Assembly: GCF_012033695.1 (NCBI RefSeq) | Contig: NZ_JAAVJI010000001.1 | Coordinates: forward strand, 62,001-126,000 | Source: Pseudomonas quercus | Lineage (GTDB): Bacteria; Pseudomonadota; Gammaproteobacteria; Pseudomonadales; Pseudomonadaceae | Length of the DNA stretch: 64,000 nucleotides | Reading direction: 5' to 3' | Shown here: positions 45,564 through 54,183 of the stretch, piece by piece | Layout: each line of letters opens with the position of its first letter | Position numbering within the stretch: position 1 is the stretch's first letter | The notes under the pieces: model-generated | What the model saw: only the letters and a program-made list of their open reading frames with translations | What the model was told of the DNA's origin: nothing | The model's database searches: none | Program-made: the position numbers and the translations under genes

Positions 45564-46232
45564 TTATAGCCGTTGAATCAAGTAGCTGTTCTCGAACCCA
45601 TTGACGGCGCCGAGAATGTTGAAGCCTTTGAAGTACCCGCCGGCCCGCAGCAGGTCCACCGCAGGGCCTACCTCTGGCGAATGGGTGAAGTCCCGGTAGT
45701 CGTCGAACACGACAAACCCGCCTGACACCACGCTGGGTGCGTAGAGCAAAAAGTCCAGCAGCACATTGCGGCCCTCGTGGCCGCCATCGATATGCAACAA
45801 GGCGACCCTGGGTGAGAGCGCCTGGAACCGTTCGGCGCACAGTTCCGAGAACCCACGCAGAATATGCGCATCGGGCAGCAGCAGGTTTTTGTAGTGGCTG
45901 AATTCCTCGAACTGCCTCGGCAGCACGAACGGGTCGATCCCGATCACCCGCCGCTCGTGGTTGCAGATCTCATTCATCAGCACCAGGGATTTGCCTTTCC
46001 ATACGCCGATTTCGACGACATCGCCTGGTACGTCCGTTAGTAAAAGCGCCAGGTAGCCCAGCAGCCGCACGTGGTCATGAAAAGACAGTTCTCGCCGGGC
46101 CATGGCGTGCTCGGGGGGAAGGGAGGCCTGTGCTTGCGCGTAATGCTCACCGATCAGGTCCCAGATTCTGCCGATGTCGTCGGTCAGCTCAGGGTTAGCG
46201 ATAAAGCGCTTGAGGTCTTCAAGGGTAATCAT
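45564..46232 (-). CDS. Class I SAM-dependent methyltransferase (TylF/CmcI-like)
   Basis: Methyltransferase-fold protein of about 222 residues. SAM motif VVEIGVWKGKSLVLM, then VIGIDPF, and LLHIDGGHEG followed by GGFVVFDDYRDF, the Asp-rich metal site seen in macrocin O-methyltransferase and CmcI relatives. Start ATG 46232 (MITLEDL) or ATG 46262. It is an orphan gene between sugar-acid and deoxyribose loci, convergent with otnC and divergent from deoK. The substrate cannot be told from the sequence. Confidence 0.75.
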   Translation of the reverse strand: MITLEDLKRFIANPELTDDIGRIWDLIGEHYAQAQASLPPEHAMARRELSFHDHVRLLGYLALLLTDVPGDVVEIGVWKGKSLVLMNEICNHERRVIGIDPFVLPRQFEEFSHYKNLLLPDAHILRGFSELCAERFQALSPRVALLHIDGGHEGRNVLLDFLLYAPSVVSGGFVVFDDYRDFTHSPEVGPAVDLLRAGGYFKGFNILGAVNGFENSYLIQRL

Positions 46233-46355
46233 GGGGCATCCAGACGGCTTATAAGGAAACATCCAAGGTGGTGTAGGAAAAGTAGCCCCAGCCGCTCAGG
46301 TCTGCAACGACGATGTAAAGGCGTCAGAAAATAAAGATTGAATACTCACACTAAA

Positions 46356-46371
46356 TGTTATTTAAATAACA
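46356..46371. promoter_or_regulatory. DeoR operator upstream of deoK
   Basis: TGTTATTTAAATAACA, a perfect 16-bp palindrome, 51 bases before deoK. It shares the TGTTA-N6-TAACA frame with the E. coli DeoR operator TGTTAGAATTCTAACA and with two sites at 50582 and 50603. Confidence 0.8.
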
Positions 46372-46422
46372 CAAATACCAATGCTCGGGTGCACCTGCCA
46401 GAGCGTGTGAGGCTTCATAACA

Positions 46423-47349
46423 ATGAAAAAAATTGCAGTCATCGGCAGCAATATGGTCGACCTGATCACCTACATCGATCGGATGCCCGCGCAGGGCGAA
46501 ACACTGGAAGCACCACGCTTTGCCATGGGGTGTGGTGGGAAGGGGGCCAACCAGGCCGCAGCTGCCGCCTTGCTGGGCGCCCATGTGATGATGGTGACCA
46601 AGGTGGGCGACGATGCCTTTGCAGACACCACCCTGGCCAACTTCCAGCGGCTGGGGATCGACACCCGCTTCGTGGAGCGCGTGCCCGGAGTGTCCAGTGG
46701 CGTGGCGCCCATTTTCGTGCAAGAGAATTCCCACAACAGCATCCTGATCGTCAAAGGGGCCAATGCCCACCTGACGCCGGCAGACATCGACCGCGCCGAG
46801 CCGCTGCTGCGCGACTGCGCGTTGATCGTGCTTCAGCTGGAGATCGAGCTGGCCAGTGTGTACCACGCCATTGACGTAGCCCATCGGCTGGGGGTGCCCG
46901 TATTACTGAACCCGGCCCCTGCGGTGGCGGGGCTGAGCCGCCAGCACCTGGGGCGGCTGGATTTTTTGGTGCCTAACGAAAGCGAGCTGGCCCTGCTCAC
47001 TGGCCAGCCCGTGGATTCGGCTGAGGCTGCCGCCAAAGCGGCTCGCAGCCTGTTGGAGGAGGGCGTACGCCATGTGATCGTCACCCTCGGCGAGCAGGGT
47101 GCACTCTACGTGGGCGAGCAGGGTGAGTGGCGTGTTGAAGGCCACCGCGTGGATGCACGGGACACGTCGGGTGCAGGCGATGCCTTCATCGGCTGCTTTG
47201 CCCATCACTGGAGCCGGGACGGCGATATCCACCGTGCCATGCAACAGGCCGTGGCCTATTCGGCCTGCTCAGTCACCGGCCTAGGTACGCAATCTTCCTA
47301 TCCGGATACGGCAGCCTTCGCTCTTTTTAGCGCACCCTTGCCTGCCTGA
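46423..47349 (+). CDS. deoK: Deoxyribokinase (PfkB/ribokinase family)
   Basis: Phosphorylates 2-deoxy-D-ribose to its 5-phosphate; 308 residues. Ribokinase features: VIGSNMVDLITYIDRMP at the start, MGCGGKGANQAAAAALLG substrate glycine motif, NPAPAV, VPNESELALLTGQP, and the catalytic RDTSGAGDAFIGCF (base Asp in GAGD). Enzymes of this family also act on ribose; the neighbouring FucP-type permease, DeoX-like protein, DeoR and DeoC point to deoxyribose as in the Salmonella deoQKPX locus. A DeoR-like palindrome lies upstream. Confidence 0.87.
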   Translation: MKKIAVIGSNMVDLITYIDRMPAQGETLEAPRFAMGCGGKGANQAAAAALLGAHVMMVTKVGDDAFADTTLANFQRLGIDTRFVERVPGVSSGVAPIFVQENSHNSILIVKGANAHLTPADIDRAEPLLRDCALIVLQLEIELASVYHAIDVAHRLGVPVLLNPAPAVAGLSRQHLGRLDFLVPNESELALLTGQPVDSAEAAAKAARSLLEEGVRHVIVTLGEQGALYVGEQGEWRVEGHRVDARDTSGAGDAFIGCFAHHWSRDGDIHRAMQQAVAYSACSVTGLGTQSSYPDTAAFALFSAPLPA

Positions 47350-47390
47350 TCCGGCTAACACCTCTCAACTGCTTTTCGCGGAGAACAATA

Positions 47391-48722
47391 ATGAACAAGC
47401 CTGCGCTGCAACCCTCGGCGGACGGGTTCTACCTGAACCGTACCCCCTGGTTTGCCTTTTTCCTGCTGTGCTGCATCTTCGCGTTGTGGGCGGCGGCGGC
47501 CAGCATGAACGACGTGTTGATCGCCCACTTCAAGAAGGCGTTCCTGCTCAGTGATTTCCAGACGGCCTTTGTACAGTCGGCGTTCTACCTGGGTTACTTC
47601 TTCGTGGCGATTCCTGCGGCCATTGTGGTGCGTCGGTTCAGTTACAAGACCACCATTCTGGTGGGCCTGGTGCTGTACATGGCCGGCTGCTCGCTGTTCT
47701 TCCCGGCCGCGTCCATGGCCAAGTACAGCATGTTCCTGATGGCGCTGTTCGTGATCGCGGCAGGCCTGTCGTTCCTGGAAACGGCCAGCAACACCTATTC
47801 CACCCTGATGGGGCCACGGGAATCCGGTACCCGCCGCTTGAACATTTCACAGACCTTCCACCCGTTCGGTGCCATGACCGGCGTGTACGTGGGCAGCTTC
47901 GTGATGTTCAAGGACACCGACGCCACCCGTGAACAACTCACCCAGATGACCCCGGCTGACGCTGCTGTACAACAGCTGGAGATGATCCAGTCCACCCTGT
48001 TGCCGTACCAGTGGATGATTGCGGTGCTGGCCCTGATGTTCGTGCTTATTGCCTTCACGCGCTTCCCCGCGTGCAAGGGCAACCGCACCGAGGCCACACC
48101 CAAGGCCAGTATCGGTGAAAGCCTCGGGCGGCTGCGTCGAAACCCGCGCTTCTGCTTCGGTGTGCTCACCCAGTTCCTGTACGTAGGCGCTCAGGTGGGC
48201 GTATGGAGCTTTACCATTCGCCTGGCCATGCAGATGGGGGGTATGAATGAACGCAGTGCTTCCTGGTTCCTGCTGACCACGTTCGCGGCCTACTTCGTAG
48301 GCAAGATGGTCGCCAACCTGCTGATGCGCAAGTTGCACCCCGCCAAGGTGCTGGCCCTCTACGGCGTACTGTGCATTGTGTTGCTGGCCTATACCATTCT
48401 GGTGCCCAACATCACGGCCGTATACGCCGCCGTGGGCGTGAGCATTTTCCTGGGGCCGTGCTGGCCGACCATTTACGGCCTGACCATCGACGGGCTGGGT
48501 GAAGACACTGGCGTGGGCGGTTCGCTGCTGGTGATGAGCATCGTAGGTGGTGGCGTGATTCCCATCTTCCAGGGCCTGCTCAGCGATGCCAACGGCGGCA
48601 ACATGCAAATCGCTTATAGTGTGCCGCTGCTGTGCTTCGTGGTGATCGTGGCCTATGCGCTGCGGTGCCTTCGTCAACCCCAGCCTCGTGTCGCCCGTGC
48701 GGCGACGGCGCTGCCCCAATGA
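47391..48722 (+). CDS. deoP: Deoxyribose permease (FucP-type MFS transporter)
   Basis: 443-residue major facilitator of the fucose/glucose-galactose permease family with twelve predicted helices. Family segments include WAAAASMNDVLIAHFKKAFLL, QSAFYLGYFFVAIPAAI, SFLETASNTYSTLMGP, RRLNISQTFHPFGAMTGVYVGS and YVGAQVGVWSFTIR. RBS GGAGA lies ahead of ATG 47391. The stop overlaps the next gene as ATGA. Assignment to deoxyribose rests on the operon. Confidence 0.87.
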   Translation: MNKPALQPSADGFYLNRTPWFAFFLLCCIFALWAAAASMNDVLIAHFKKAFLLSDFQTAFVQSAFYLGYFFVAIPAAIVVRRFSYKTTILVGLVLYMAGCSLFFPAASMAKYSMFLMALFVIAAGLSFLETASNTYSTLMGPRESGTRRLNISQTFHPFGAMTGVYVGSFVMFKDTDATREQLTQMTPADAAVQQLEMIQSTLLPYQWMIAVLALMFVLIAFTRFPACKGNRTEATPKASIGESLGRLRRNPRFCFGVLTQFLYVGAQVGVWSFTIRLAMQMGGMNERSASWFLLTTFAAYFVGKMVANLLMRKLHPAKVLALYGVLCIVLLAYTILVPNITAVYAAVGVSIFLGPCWPTIYGLTIDGLGEDTGVGGSLLVMSIVGGGVIPIFQGLLSDANGGNMQIAYSVPLLCFVVIVAYALRCLRQPQPRVARAATALPQ

Positions 48723-49786
48723 GCCAAGAAATGATGCGCTTGCCCCTGTACCCGCAACTCTGGAGCGACACCACCAAGCCTGTTCTGGAATCGGAACACT
48801 TGAGCGCTCACGCCTTTACCTACCCCAGCGGCGTAAAAGCGCTGTCCCTGGAAAACAGCCGAGGCCGGTTGGTGGTGCTCCCATGGCAGGGCCAGATGAT
48901 CTGGGCTGCCGAGTTTGACGGCCAGAACCTGACCATGCTGAACCTGTTCGACCAGCCACGGCCTACTCCGACCATCATGGGCACCTATGGGTGCTTCATG
49001 TTCCATGCCGGCTTGCTGCGCAATGGCTGCCCAGCCCCTGAAGACGATCACCCCCTGCATGGCGAAATGCCCTGTGCGCCCATGGACCGTGCCTGGCTGG
49101 AAGTGGGCGAAGACGAGGCGGGCGCCTACCTTCGCCTGGCCGGGGACTATGACTATGTACAGGGCTTCGGCGACCGTTACCGCGCCAGCCCCAGCGTGAC
49201 CCTGCGGCCGGACAGCGGGTTGTTCGAGATCGGTATGCAGGTGCTCAACCAGGCCGGCAAGCCCATGGACCTGATGTACATGGCCCACATGAATTATGCC
49301 TATGTGGAAGGTGGGCGCTTCAGCCAGCCATTGGGGTTCGAGCGCCAGCGGATGCGTACCAGCGTGCCGGCCCATGTACACCCTACAGAGCACTGGAAGG
49401 CCTACATGGCCGACTTGACCGCGGACCCGGCCAGGCTGCAGGTGCTGGACTCGCCAGCACTGTATGACCCTGAAGTGGTGAGCTTCTTCGAAGGGGTGCA
49501 GGCCGATGCACAGGGCCAGGCGCATTTCTTCCTGGAGCACCCCAACGGCGCCGCGTTCTACACCCGTTACAGCCCCGAACAGTTCAGCCATGCCACGCGC
49601 TGGGTATTGCACAATGTGGACCAGCAGGTGGGCGCCTTCATACTGCCGGCCACCTGCGAGCCAGAGGGTTACCACGCCGAGCGCGCCAAAGGCACGGTAC
49701 GCAGCCTGGCGCCAGGGGAGCGGGCGGTGTTCAGCCTGACCACCGGCTACCTGAGTGCCAGCGAGCGGCAAGCCCTGGCAATTTAA
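48719..49786 (+). CDS. deoX: DeoX-like aldose epimerase-fold protein (DUF4432)
   Basis: 355-residue beta-sandwich protein of the DUF4432/aldose 1-epimerase superfamily. It contains LVVLPWQGQMIWAAEFDG, MGTYGCFMFHAGLLRNGCP, HPLHGEMPCAPMDRAW and YMAHMNYAYVEGGRF, with several conserved His/Glu residues. In Salmonella a similar protein (DeoX) is encoded with deoK and deoP and is thought to be a deoxyribose mutarotase; the biochemical role here is inferred. ATG 48719 overlaps the permease stop by 4 bases. Confidence 0.8.
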   Translation: MSQEMMRLPLYPQLWSDTTKPVLESEHLSAHAFTYPSGVKALSLENSRGRLVVLPWQGQMIWAAEFDGQNLTMLNLFDQPRPTPTIMGTYGCFMFHAGLLRNGCPAPEDDHPLHGEMPCAPMDRAWLEVGEDEAGAYLRLAGDYDYVQGFGDRYRASPSVTLRPDSGLFEIGMQVLNQAGKPMDLMYMAHMNYAYVEGGRFSQPLGFERQRMRTSVPAHVHPTEHWKAYMADLTADPARLQVLDSPALYDPEVVSFFEGVQADAQGQAHFFLEHPNGAAFYTRYSPEQFSHATRWVLHNVDQQVGAFILPATCEPEGYHAERAKGTVRSLAPGERAVFSLTTGYLSASERQALAI

Positions 49787-49790
49787 AACG

Positions 49791-50555
49791 CTAGATAACC
49801 AGCTGCGCCCCCTGGGCTTCAATGGCCTCACGGTAGGCCCGGGGGATTTTCTTGTCGCTGACCACGCAGTGGAAGTTTTCCAGCGCACCGAAATGGGCGG
49901 TACGCACTGCATCGAACTTGGAGTGATCCGCCAGCAGCATGCATTGCCGTGCCTGGCGCATCACCTGCTGCTTGACGCCTACTTCATGGAAGTTGAAGCA
50001 GGTTACGCCCAGGTCCAGGCTTACGCCGGCGGCAGAGATGAACGCCCAGCTCAGCCGCAGCTCGTTGAGGATGCTGGCCTCGGCGCGGCTTTCGAACACC
50101 TGGTTCTGCCGGTGGAAGCTGCCCCCGCACAACACAAGGGTGCAATTGGGCTTTTGCTGCAGCTTGAGCAGCACGTTCAAGGAGTTGCATACCGCAGTGA
50201 AGGCCAGGTCATCCGGGATGAAATCGACAACGAAGGGAACCGTAGTGCCGCAGTCGAAGAACACGGTGTCGCCGGGCTGAATAAAGCTGGCGGCCAGTTT
50301 GCCAATCCGGCGTTTCTCTTCCACATGCCGTGTGCCTTGTTCAGTGACACGGTAGTCCCCAGGCTCTGCTTCGTCATGGGCGCGGGTGATATACCCCCCC
50401 AACAGCCGTAGCTGCTCGGGGTGGCGGCTCAGGTCGCGGCGCAGTGTCATCTCGGACACTTCAAGCAACGCGGCCATTTCACGTAAATGAATGGCTTTCT
50501 GGTCCTGTAGCGCCTGCTGGATCATGCGAATCCGATCGGTTTTTTTTACGTCCAT
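49791..50555 (-). CDS. deoR: Deoxyribose operon repressor DeoR
   Basis: 254-residue DeoR-family repressor, nearly the same length as E. coli DeoR (252) and similar along its length: KAIHLREMAALLEVSEMTLRRDL (winged helix), VEEKRRIGKLAASFI, TVFFDCGTTVPFVVDFI, FTAVCNSLNVLL, LCGGSFHRQNQVF, ISAAGVSLDLGVTCFNF and LLADHSKFDAVR. The inducer is probably deoxyribose 5-phosphate as in E. coli. It is convergent with deoX and divergent from deoC, with two operator-like palindromes in the shared upstream region. Confidence 0.9.
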   Translation of the reverse strand: MDVKKTDRIRMIQQALQDQKAIHLREMAALLEVSEMTLRRDLSRHPEQLRLLGGYITRAHDEAEPGDYRVTEQGTRHVEEKRRIGKLAASFIQPGDTVFFDCGTTVPFVVDFIPDDLAFTAVCNSLNVLLKLQQKPNCTLVLCGGSFHRQNQVFESRAEASILNELRLSWAFISAAGVSLDLGVTCFNFHEVGVKQQVMRQARQCMLLADHSKFDAVRTAHFGALENFHCVVSDKKIPRAYREAIEAQGAQLVI

Positions 50556-50581
50556 TGAGCATTCCAGCCGTAGGTCATGTA

Positions 50582-50618
50582 TGTTGTAATACTAACATCT
50601 TATGTTAATCAAATAACG
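50582..50618. promoter_or_regulatory. Two DeoR operators between deoR and deoC
   Basis: TGTTGTAATACTAACA (50582-50597; 13 of 16 match the E. coli DeoR operator) and TGTTAATCAAATAACG (50603-50618; 13 of 16 match the deoK-upstream palindrome). Centres are 21 bases apart, about two helical turns, fitting cooperative binding on one DNA face. They lie between the divergent starts at 50555 and 50654. Confidence 0.78.
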
Positions 50619-50653
50619 TGCTTGCACGTCCGCCCTTTGATCAGGACCGCCCG

Positions 50654-51334
50654 ATGACCACGCATTCCCCCGCTGAACTCGCCAAGATGATCGATCACAC
50701 CTTGCTCGCGGCCGACGCTAGCCGCGCCCAGCTTGCCACATTGTGTAACGAAGCCCGCACTCACGGGTTTTACTCGGTGTGTGTGAACTCCGCGAACGTG
50801 CCTTACGCGGTCGAGCAGCTTCAGAGTGCCGATGTAAAGGTGTGCGCCGTGGTGGGCTTCCCCTTGGGTGCCGGGTTGTCCGCCAGCAAAGCCTATGAAA
50901 CCCAGGAGGCTATTGCCGCTGGCGCGGGTGAAATCGACATGGTGCTTAACATTGGCTGGCTCAAGGACGGGCTGTTCGATGCCGTGCGCGACGACATTGC
51001 TGCCGTATTGAAGGCATGCGGCGAGGTACCGCTGAAGGTGATTCTGGAAACCTGCCTGCTGGAGGAGGCGCAGAAGGTGCGCGCCTGTGAAATCTGCCGC
51101 GACCTGGGCGTGGCCTTTGTGAAAACCTCTACCGGTTTCAGCCGCAGTGGCGCGACGCTGGAGGATGTGGCGCTGATGCGCCGTGTGGTCGGCCCGGACC
51201 TGGGTGTGAAAGCTTCTGGGGGCGTACGCGATGCCGCTACGGCACAGGCCATGATCGAGGCCGGTGCCACCCGCCTAGGGACCAGTTCAGGCATTGCCAT
51301 TGTGACCGGTGCGCAGGGCGGTAGCGGTTACTGA
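50654..51334 (+). CDS. deoC: Deoxyribose-phosphate aldolase
   Basis: 226-residue TIM-barrel class I aldolase splitting deoxyribose 5-phosphate into glyceraldehyde 3-phosphate and acetaldehyde. [12 protein letters not shown] at the start, [18 protein letters not shown], Schiff-base Lys in FVKTSTGFS, and KASGGVRD near the end. ATG 50654 follows TCAGGA at normal spacing; the longer frame from 50618 is not supported. It completes the catabolic step after deoK. Confidence 0.95.
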   Translation: MTTHSPAELAKMIDHTLLAADASRAQLATLCNEARTHGFYSVCVNSANVPYAVEQLQSADVKVCAVVGFPLGAGLSASKAYETQEAIAAGAGEIDMVLNIGWLKDGLFDAVRDDIAAVLKACGEVPLKVILETCLLEEAQKVRACEICRDLGVAFVKTSTGFSRSGATLEDVALMRRVVGPDLGVKASGGVRDAATAQAMIEAGATRLGTSSGIAIVTGAQGGSGY

Positions 51335-51360
51335 GCCGAGGTTCCCAGGCCGTCCGGTTC

Positions 51361-51436
51361 CCGGCCTCCGCCTTCGGCTACGACCGGTCCCACAGGGTAC
51401 GCGTACACCTGTGGGAGTTCGCGCAGCGGACGAACC
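51361..51436. repeat. Single REP pair (BIME) after deoC
   Basis: An inverted pair of the same REP family as the 14.3-15.2 kb array: CCGGCCTCCGCCTTCGGCTA ... GGTCCCACAGG, then CCTGTGGGAGTTCGCGCAGC. It lies in the gap between the convergent deoC and HNH genes and may act as a transcript 3' end. Confidence 0.85.
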
Positions 51437-51478
51437 TTGTTACCGGCTTGCCTTGGCAGGGCCGGGGAACAGGCGGCG

Positions 51479-51835
51479 TTAGTCCTTCTTCATCAGCCCC
51501 GCCAGTGCGGCGAAGGGGTTGTGGGTGGCTTTGGCCACTTTCGGTGTGCTGAGGGAGCCTTCGCCGAAATACTGCTGGTCGGTATAGCGGGCGTGCTCGT
51601 TGTCATGGCAATACAGGCACAGCAGCTCCCAGTTGGAGCCGTCCTGAGGGTTGTTGTCATGGTTGTGGTCGCGGTGGTGCACCGTCAACTCGCTCAGGCG
51701 TTTACCGGCGAACTCACGGGCGCAGCGGCCGCATACGTGGGGGTACATCTTGAGCGCCTTGTCGCGGTAGCCGCTTTCGCGCTCACGCTGGGTTTCGGCG
51801 AGAATTCGGTCGAGTTTGGACGTATCGGTGGCCAT
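51479..51835 (-). CDS. yajD: YajD-family HNH nuclease
   Basis: 118-residue small HNH protein. Cysteine pairs CGRC and CLYC plus LTVHHRDHNHDNNPQDGSNWELLC form the HNH/zinc motif. The family is widespread and its physiological role is not established. ATG 51835; isolated gene. Confidence 0.87.
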   Translation of the reverse strand: MATDTSKLDRILAETQRERESGYRDKALKMYPHVCGRCAREFAGKRLSELTVHHRDHNHDNNPQDGSNWELLCLYCHDNEHARYTDQQYFGEGSLSTPKVAKATHNPFAALAGLMKKD

Positions 51836-51886
51836 GGTGCACCCGTAGGGTAGAAGACCCCGCTATCTTATAGCCAATAGCGCTAC

Positions 51887-51918
51887 GAAAAGTAGGGCCG
51901 GGTGAGCCCTACTTTTTT
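51887..51918 (-). terminator. Rho-independent terminator after DUF1289 gene
   Basis: AGTAGGGC / GCCCTACT stem extended by A-T pairs, with a 7-base loop. On the minus strand TTTT follows, terminating the DUF1289 gene whose stop codon lies inside the stem; on the plus strand eight T follow. Confidence 0.8.
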
Positions 51919-52094
51919 TTCTTGCCCTTCATCGCTTTCATCCGCTCATGGGCGCGCTTGACCACGGCAGCCTTGTCGGGGCGCTTGAGGCTTTTCCAGC
52001 TTTTGATCTCTTCCTTGGAGCGGCCGCAACCTCGGCATACACCGTCGCTGAGTTTGCAATTGGAGGTACAGGGGTTTTCGACGTCTTTAGCCAA
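51909..52094 (-). CDS. DUF1289 small Cys-rich protein
   Basis: 61 residues with four cysteines in the DUF1289 pattern (NPCTSNCKLSDGVCRGCGRSKEEI) and a Lys-rich tail (KGKKKK). It probably binds a metal or iron-sulfur centre through the Cys set; function unknown. It begins with TTG at 52094 preceded by GCGAGG; no ATG is available upstream in frame. Confidence 0.82.
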   Translation of the reverse strand: MAKDVENPCTSNCKLSDGVCRGCGRSKEEIKSWKSLKRPDKAAVVKRAHERMKAMKGKKKK

Positions 52095-52123
52095 AGGGGC
52101 CTCGCTGAGGCAATGGGGAAATA

Positions 52124-52159
52124 GCCTGAACGAGCCCTCGCATAGGCGCCCGTTCAGGC
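52124..52159 (-). terminator. Hairpin downstream of sorbosone-dehydrogenase-like gene
   Basis: Perfect 9-bp arms GCCTGAACG (52124-52132) and CGTTCAGGC (52151-52159), 8 bases beyond the stop on the minus strand, followed by TATTTCC. It is terminator-like with a weak U-tract. Confidence 0.6.
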
Positions 52160-52166
52160 AAGGGCG

Positions 52167-53459
52167 TTACTGCGTGCGGGTAACCCGCCAGATGATACCG
52201 GCCAAGTCATCGGCCACGATCAGGGCACCACGAGGGTCTACGGTCACGCCAACCGGGCGGCCACGGGTCTTGCCATCCTGGCCGCGGAAGCCTGTGGCGA
52301 AATCGACAGCGTCGCCCGACGGCTTGCCATTGGTAAACGGCACGAAGACCACCTTGTAGCCTACAGGGTTGTCCCGGTTCCAGCTGCCGTGTTCGCCTAC
52401 AAACACACCGCTGGCATATTTATCACCCATGGCTGGCAACGAGAAATCCAGCCCCAGTGCCGCCACGTGGGAGCCCAGGCTGTAGTCCGGCTTCACGGCC
52501 GAAGCCACTTTTTCAGGGTTCTGGGGCTGGGCACGGGTGTCTACGTTCTGGCCCCAATAGCTGTACGGCCAGCCGTAGAAGGCACCTTCGCGAATGGAGG
52601 TCAGGTAGTCCGGCACAAGGTCCGGGCCCAGCTCATCCCGCTCGTTTGCCACGGCCCACAATTGTTCGGTACCTGGCTGAATCTTCAGGGCGGTAGGGTT
52701 GCGTGTGCCTGTCGCGTAGGGCCTGTGTGCCCCGGTGGTCGCATCGATCTGCCAGATTTGCGCGCGGTCGATTTCCACTTCCATGCCGCGCTCGGTCACG
52801 TTGCTGTTGGAGCCTATGCCCACATACAGGAAGCGGCCGTCCGGGCTGGCTGCCAGTGATTTGGTCCAGTGGTGGTTGATCTGGGAGGGCAGGTCCGTCA
52901 CCTTGGTGGGCGCGCTGGCTGCCTTGGTCTGGCCATCGGTGTAATCAAAGCTCACCAAGGCGTCCTGATTGGCCACGTACACCTTGCCATTGGCGAACGC
53001 CAGGCCATAGGGCGCATTCAGGTTTTCAGCGAACACGGTGTTCATTTCGTACACGCCATCGCCATCGGCGTCCCGCAACAGGGTCAGGCGGTTGCCACCT
53101 TTCACCTTGGTGTTGCCCTGGGCCTTGATATAGCTAGCGATCACGTCCTTGGGCTTGAGCTGGGCAGCGCTGCCGCCTTTGCCTTCTGCCACTAGAATGT
53201 CGCCATTGGGCAGCACCAGGGTCTGGCGCGGTACCTTGAGGTCGGTGGCGATGGCCGACACCTTGAAACCGTCTGGAACCGTCGGCTTCTGGTCGCCCCA
53301 GGCCACGGGTTCGGCGATTTTCATGCTGGGCAGTAAGCCCCGTTGAGCTTCAGGCATCTTTGGGTCTGCCCCGTGGGCCTGGACGCTGTCCGCTTCGCCC
53401 CCGCAGGCACTCAACAAAAGCGCCACGCTCAACGCCGTCAATGCGTGTATCTGTTTCAT
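52167..53459 (-). CDS. PQQ-type sorbosone/glucose dehydrogenase-like lipoprotein
   Basis: 430-residue six-bladed beta-propeller of the glucose/sorbosone dehydrogenase (YliI/soluble GDH) family. Signal peptide with lipobox LSACG, so it is lipid-anchored in the periplasm. Propeller segments include PRQTLVLPNGDILVAEGKG, LNAPYGLAFANGKVYVANQDAL, RFLYVGIGSNSN, ATGTRNPTALKIQPGT, GVFVGEHGSWNRD and PVGVTVDPRGALIVADDLAGIIWRV. Substrate unknown; PQQ dependence is inferred from the family. It overlaps the upstream DUF2231 gene by 4 bases, so the two are one operon. Confidence 0.87.
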   Translation of the reverse strand: MKQIHALTALSVALLLSACGGEADSVQAHGADPKMPEAQRGLLPSMKIAEPVAWGDQKPTVPDGFKVSAIATDLKVPRQTLVLPNGDILVAEGKGGSAAQLKPKDVIASYIKAQGNTKVKGGNRLTLLRDADGDGVYEMNTVFAENLNAPYGLAFANGKVYVANQDALVSFDYTDGQTKAASAPTKVTDLPSQINHHWTKSLAASPDGRFLYVGIGSNSNVTERGMEVEIDRAQIWQIDATTGAHRPYATGTRNPTALKIQPGTEQLWAVANERDELGPDLVPDYLTSIREGAFYGWPYSYWGQNVDTRAQPQNPEKVASAVKPDYSLGSHVAALGLDFSLPAMGDKYASGVFVGEHGSWNRDNPVGYKVVFVPFTNGKPSGDAVDFATGFRGQDGKTRGRPVGVTVDPRGALIVADDLAGIIWRVTRTQ

Positions 53460-53884
53460 GCTTCACCCTCCGACCGCAGGTTGCTCATGCCGACCCAGGT
53501 GGCGATGCACGCCAGTACTGTGACAACGACTGAAAGGACCAGGCCCGAGGGCATGACAGCCCAGGCATCCTTGGCATGCTCGAAGGCGTTCACCAGCCCC
53601 AATACCCATGTGACCACCAGCAACAGCAGGTATGCAACCGGGCGCCCGGCCTTGTGCCGAGCACGTACCAGGTTGCCCAGAGCGAACAGCACGGCCAGGC
53701 CGCAGAACAGCAAGCCCCCGGCAATCAGCCAGGCGGCGAAGTTGCTCCATTGAATCTGGTAGCTGTTGTAATAGGCGATATCGCTCAACAGCCCGCCCAG
53801 AAACAGCGGCACAGTGCCGGCGAGCAGGGTCCCGTGAAGCGGGCCCGGCGTGTGCCGGTAGGCAAGGCGAGGGGACGTGGTCAT
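53456..53884 (-). CDS. DUF2231 membrane protein
   Basis: 142-residue integral membrane protein with about four hydrophobic helices (near residues 18-35, 48-68, 80-100, 112-132) and the early PGPLHGTLLAGTVPLFLGGLLSDIAYY region seen in DUF2231. It is commonly encoded next to sorbosone-dehydrogenase-like genes, where it may be an electron-transfer or anchor partner (inference). ATG 53884 with GGAG. Confidence 0.78.
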   Translation of the reverse strand: MTTSPRLAYRHTPGPLHGTLLAGTVPLFLGGLLSDIAYYNSYQIQWSNFAAWLIAGGLLFCGLAVLFALGNLVRARHKAGRPVAYLLLLVVTWVLGLVNAFEHAKDAWAVMPSGLVLSVVVTVLACIATWVGMSNLRSEGEA

Positions 53885-53962
53885 GGCAGCTCCTTGACGG
53901 TCAGCACACCGGCTGGCCTGTGAGGTTCTTGTTCAATTCGCACAAGGAAGGATTGCCATAAC

Positions 53963-53976
53963 TGAACGTTAGTTCA
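53963..53976. promoter_or_regulatory. TetR-type operator-like palindrome
   Basis: TGAACGTTAGTTCA, a 14-base site with perfect 5-bp arms, in the 299-bp divergent gap between the DUF2231/sorbosone-dehydrogenase operon and the HpxO-like gene. It resembles many TetR-family operators, but no tetR gene is in this window. Nothing else recognisable was seen in the gap. Confidence 0.45.
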
Positions 53977-54183
53977 CCTTTATTTTATGTCGCAGCCCCT
54001 GCCATAGGGGTGCATCCCGGCCATGGGCTTGCGCCAGGCTGGTGCATGCACAGGGTGACCGCACTGGCCTGGTCCCTCAGGAGCCTAGGTGGGGCGAGGT
54101 GCCCAGCGGAACCAGGGCACTTGACTACCTGGTCAGCTTCTTGCTTTACACTTGCCAGGTTCCAAGCAACGTTCAGGACGACC

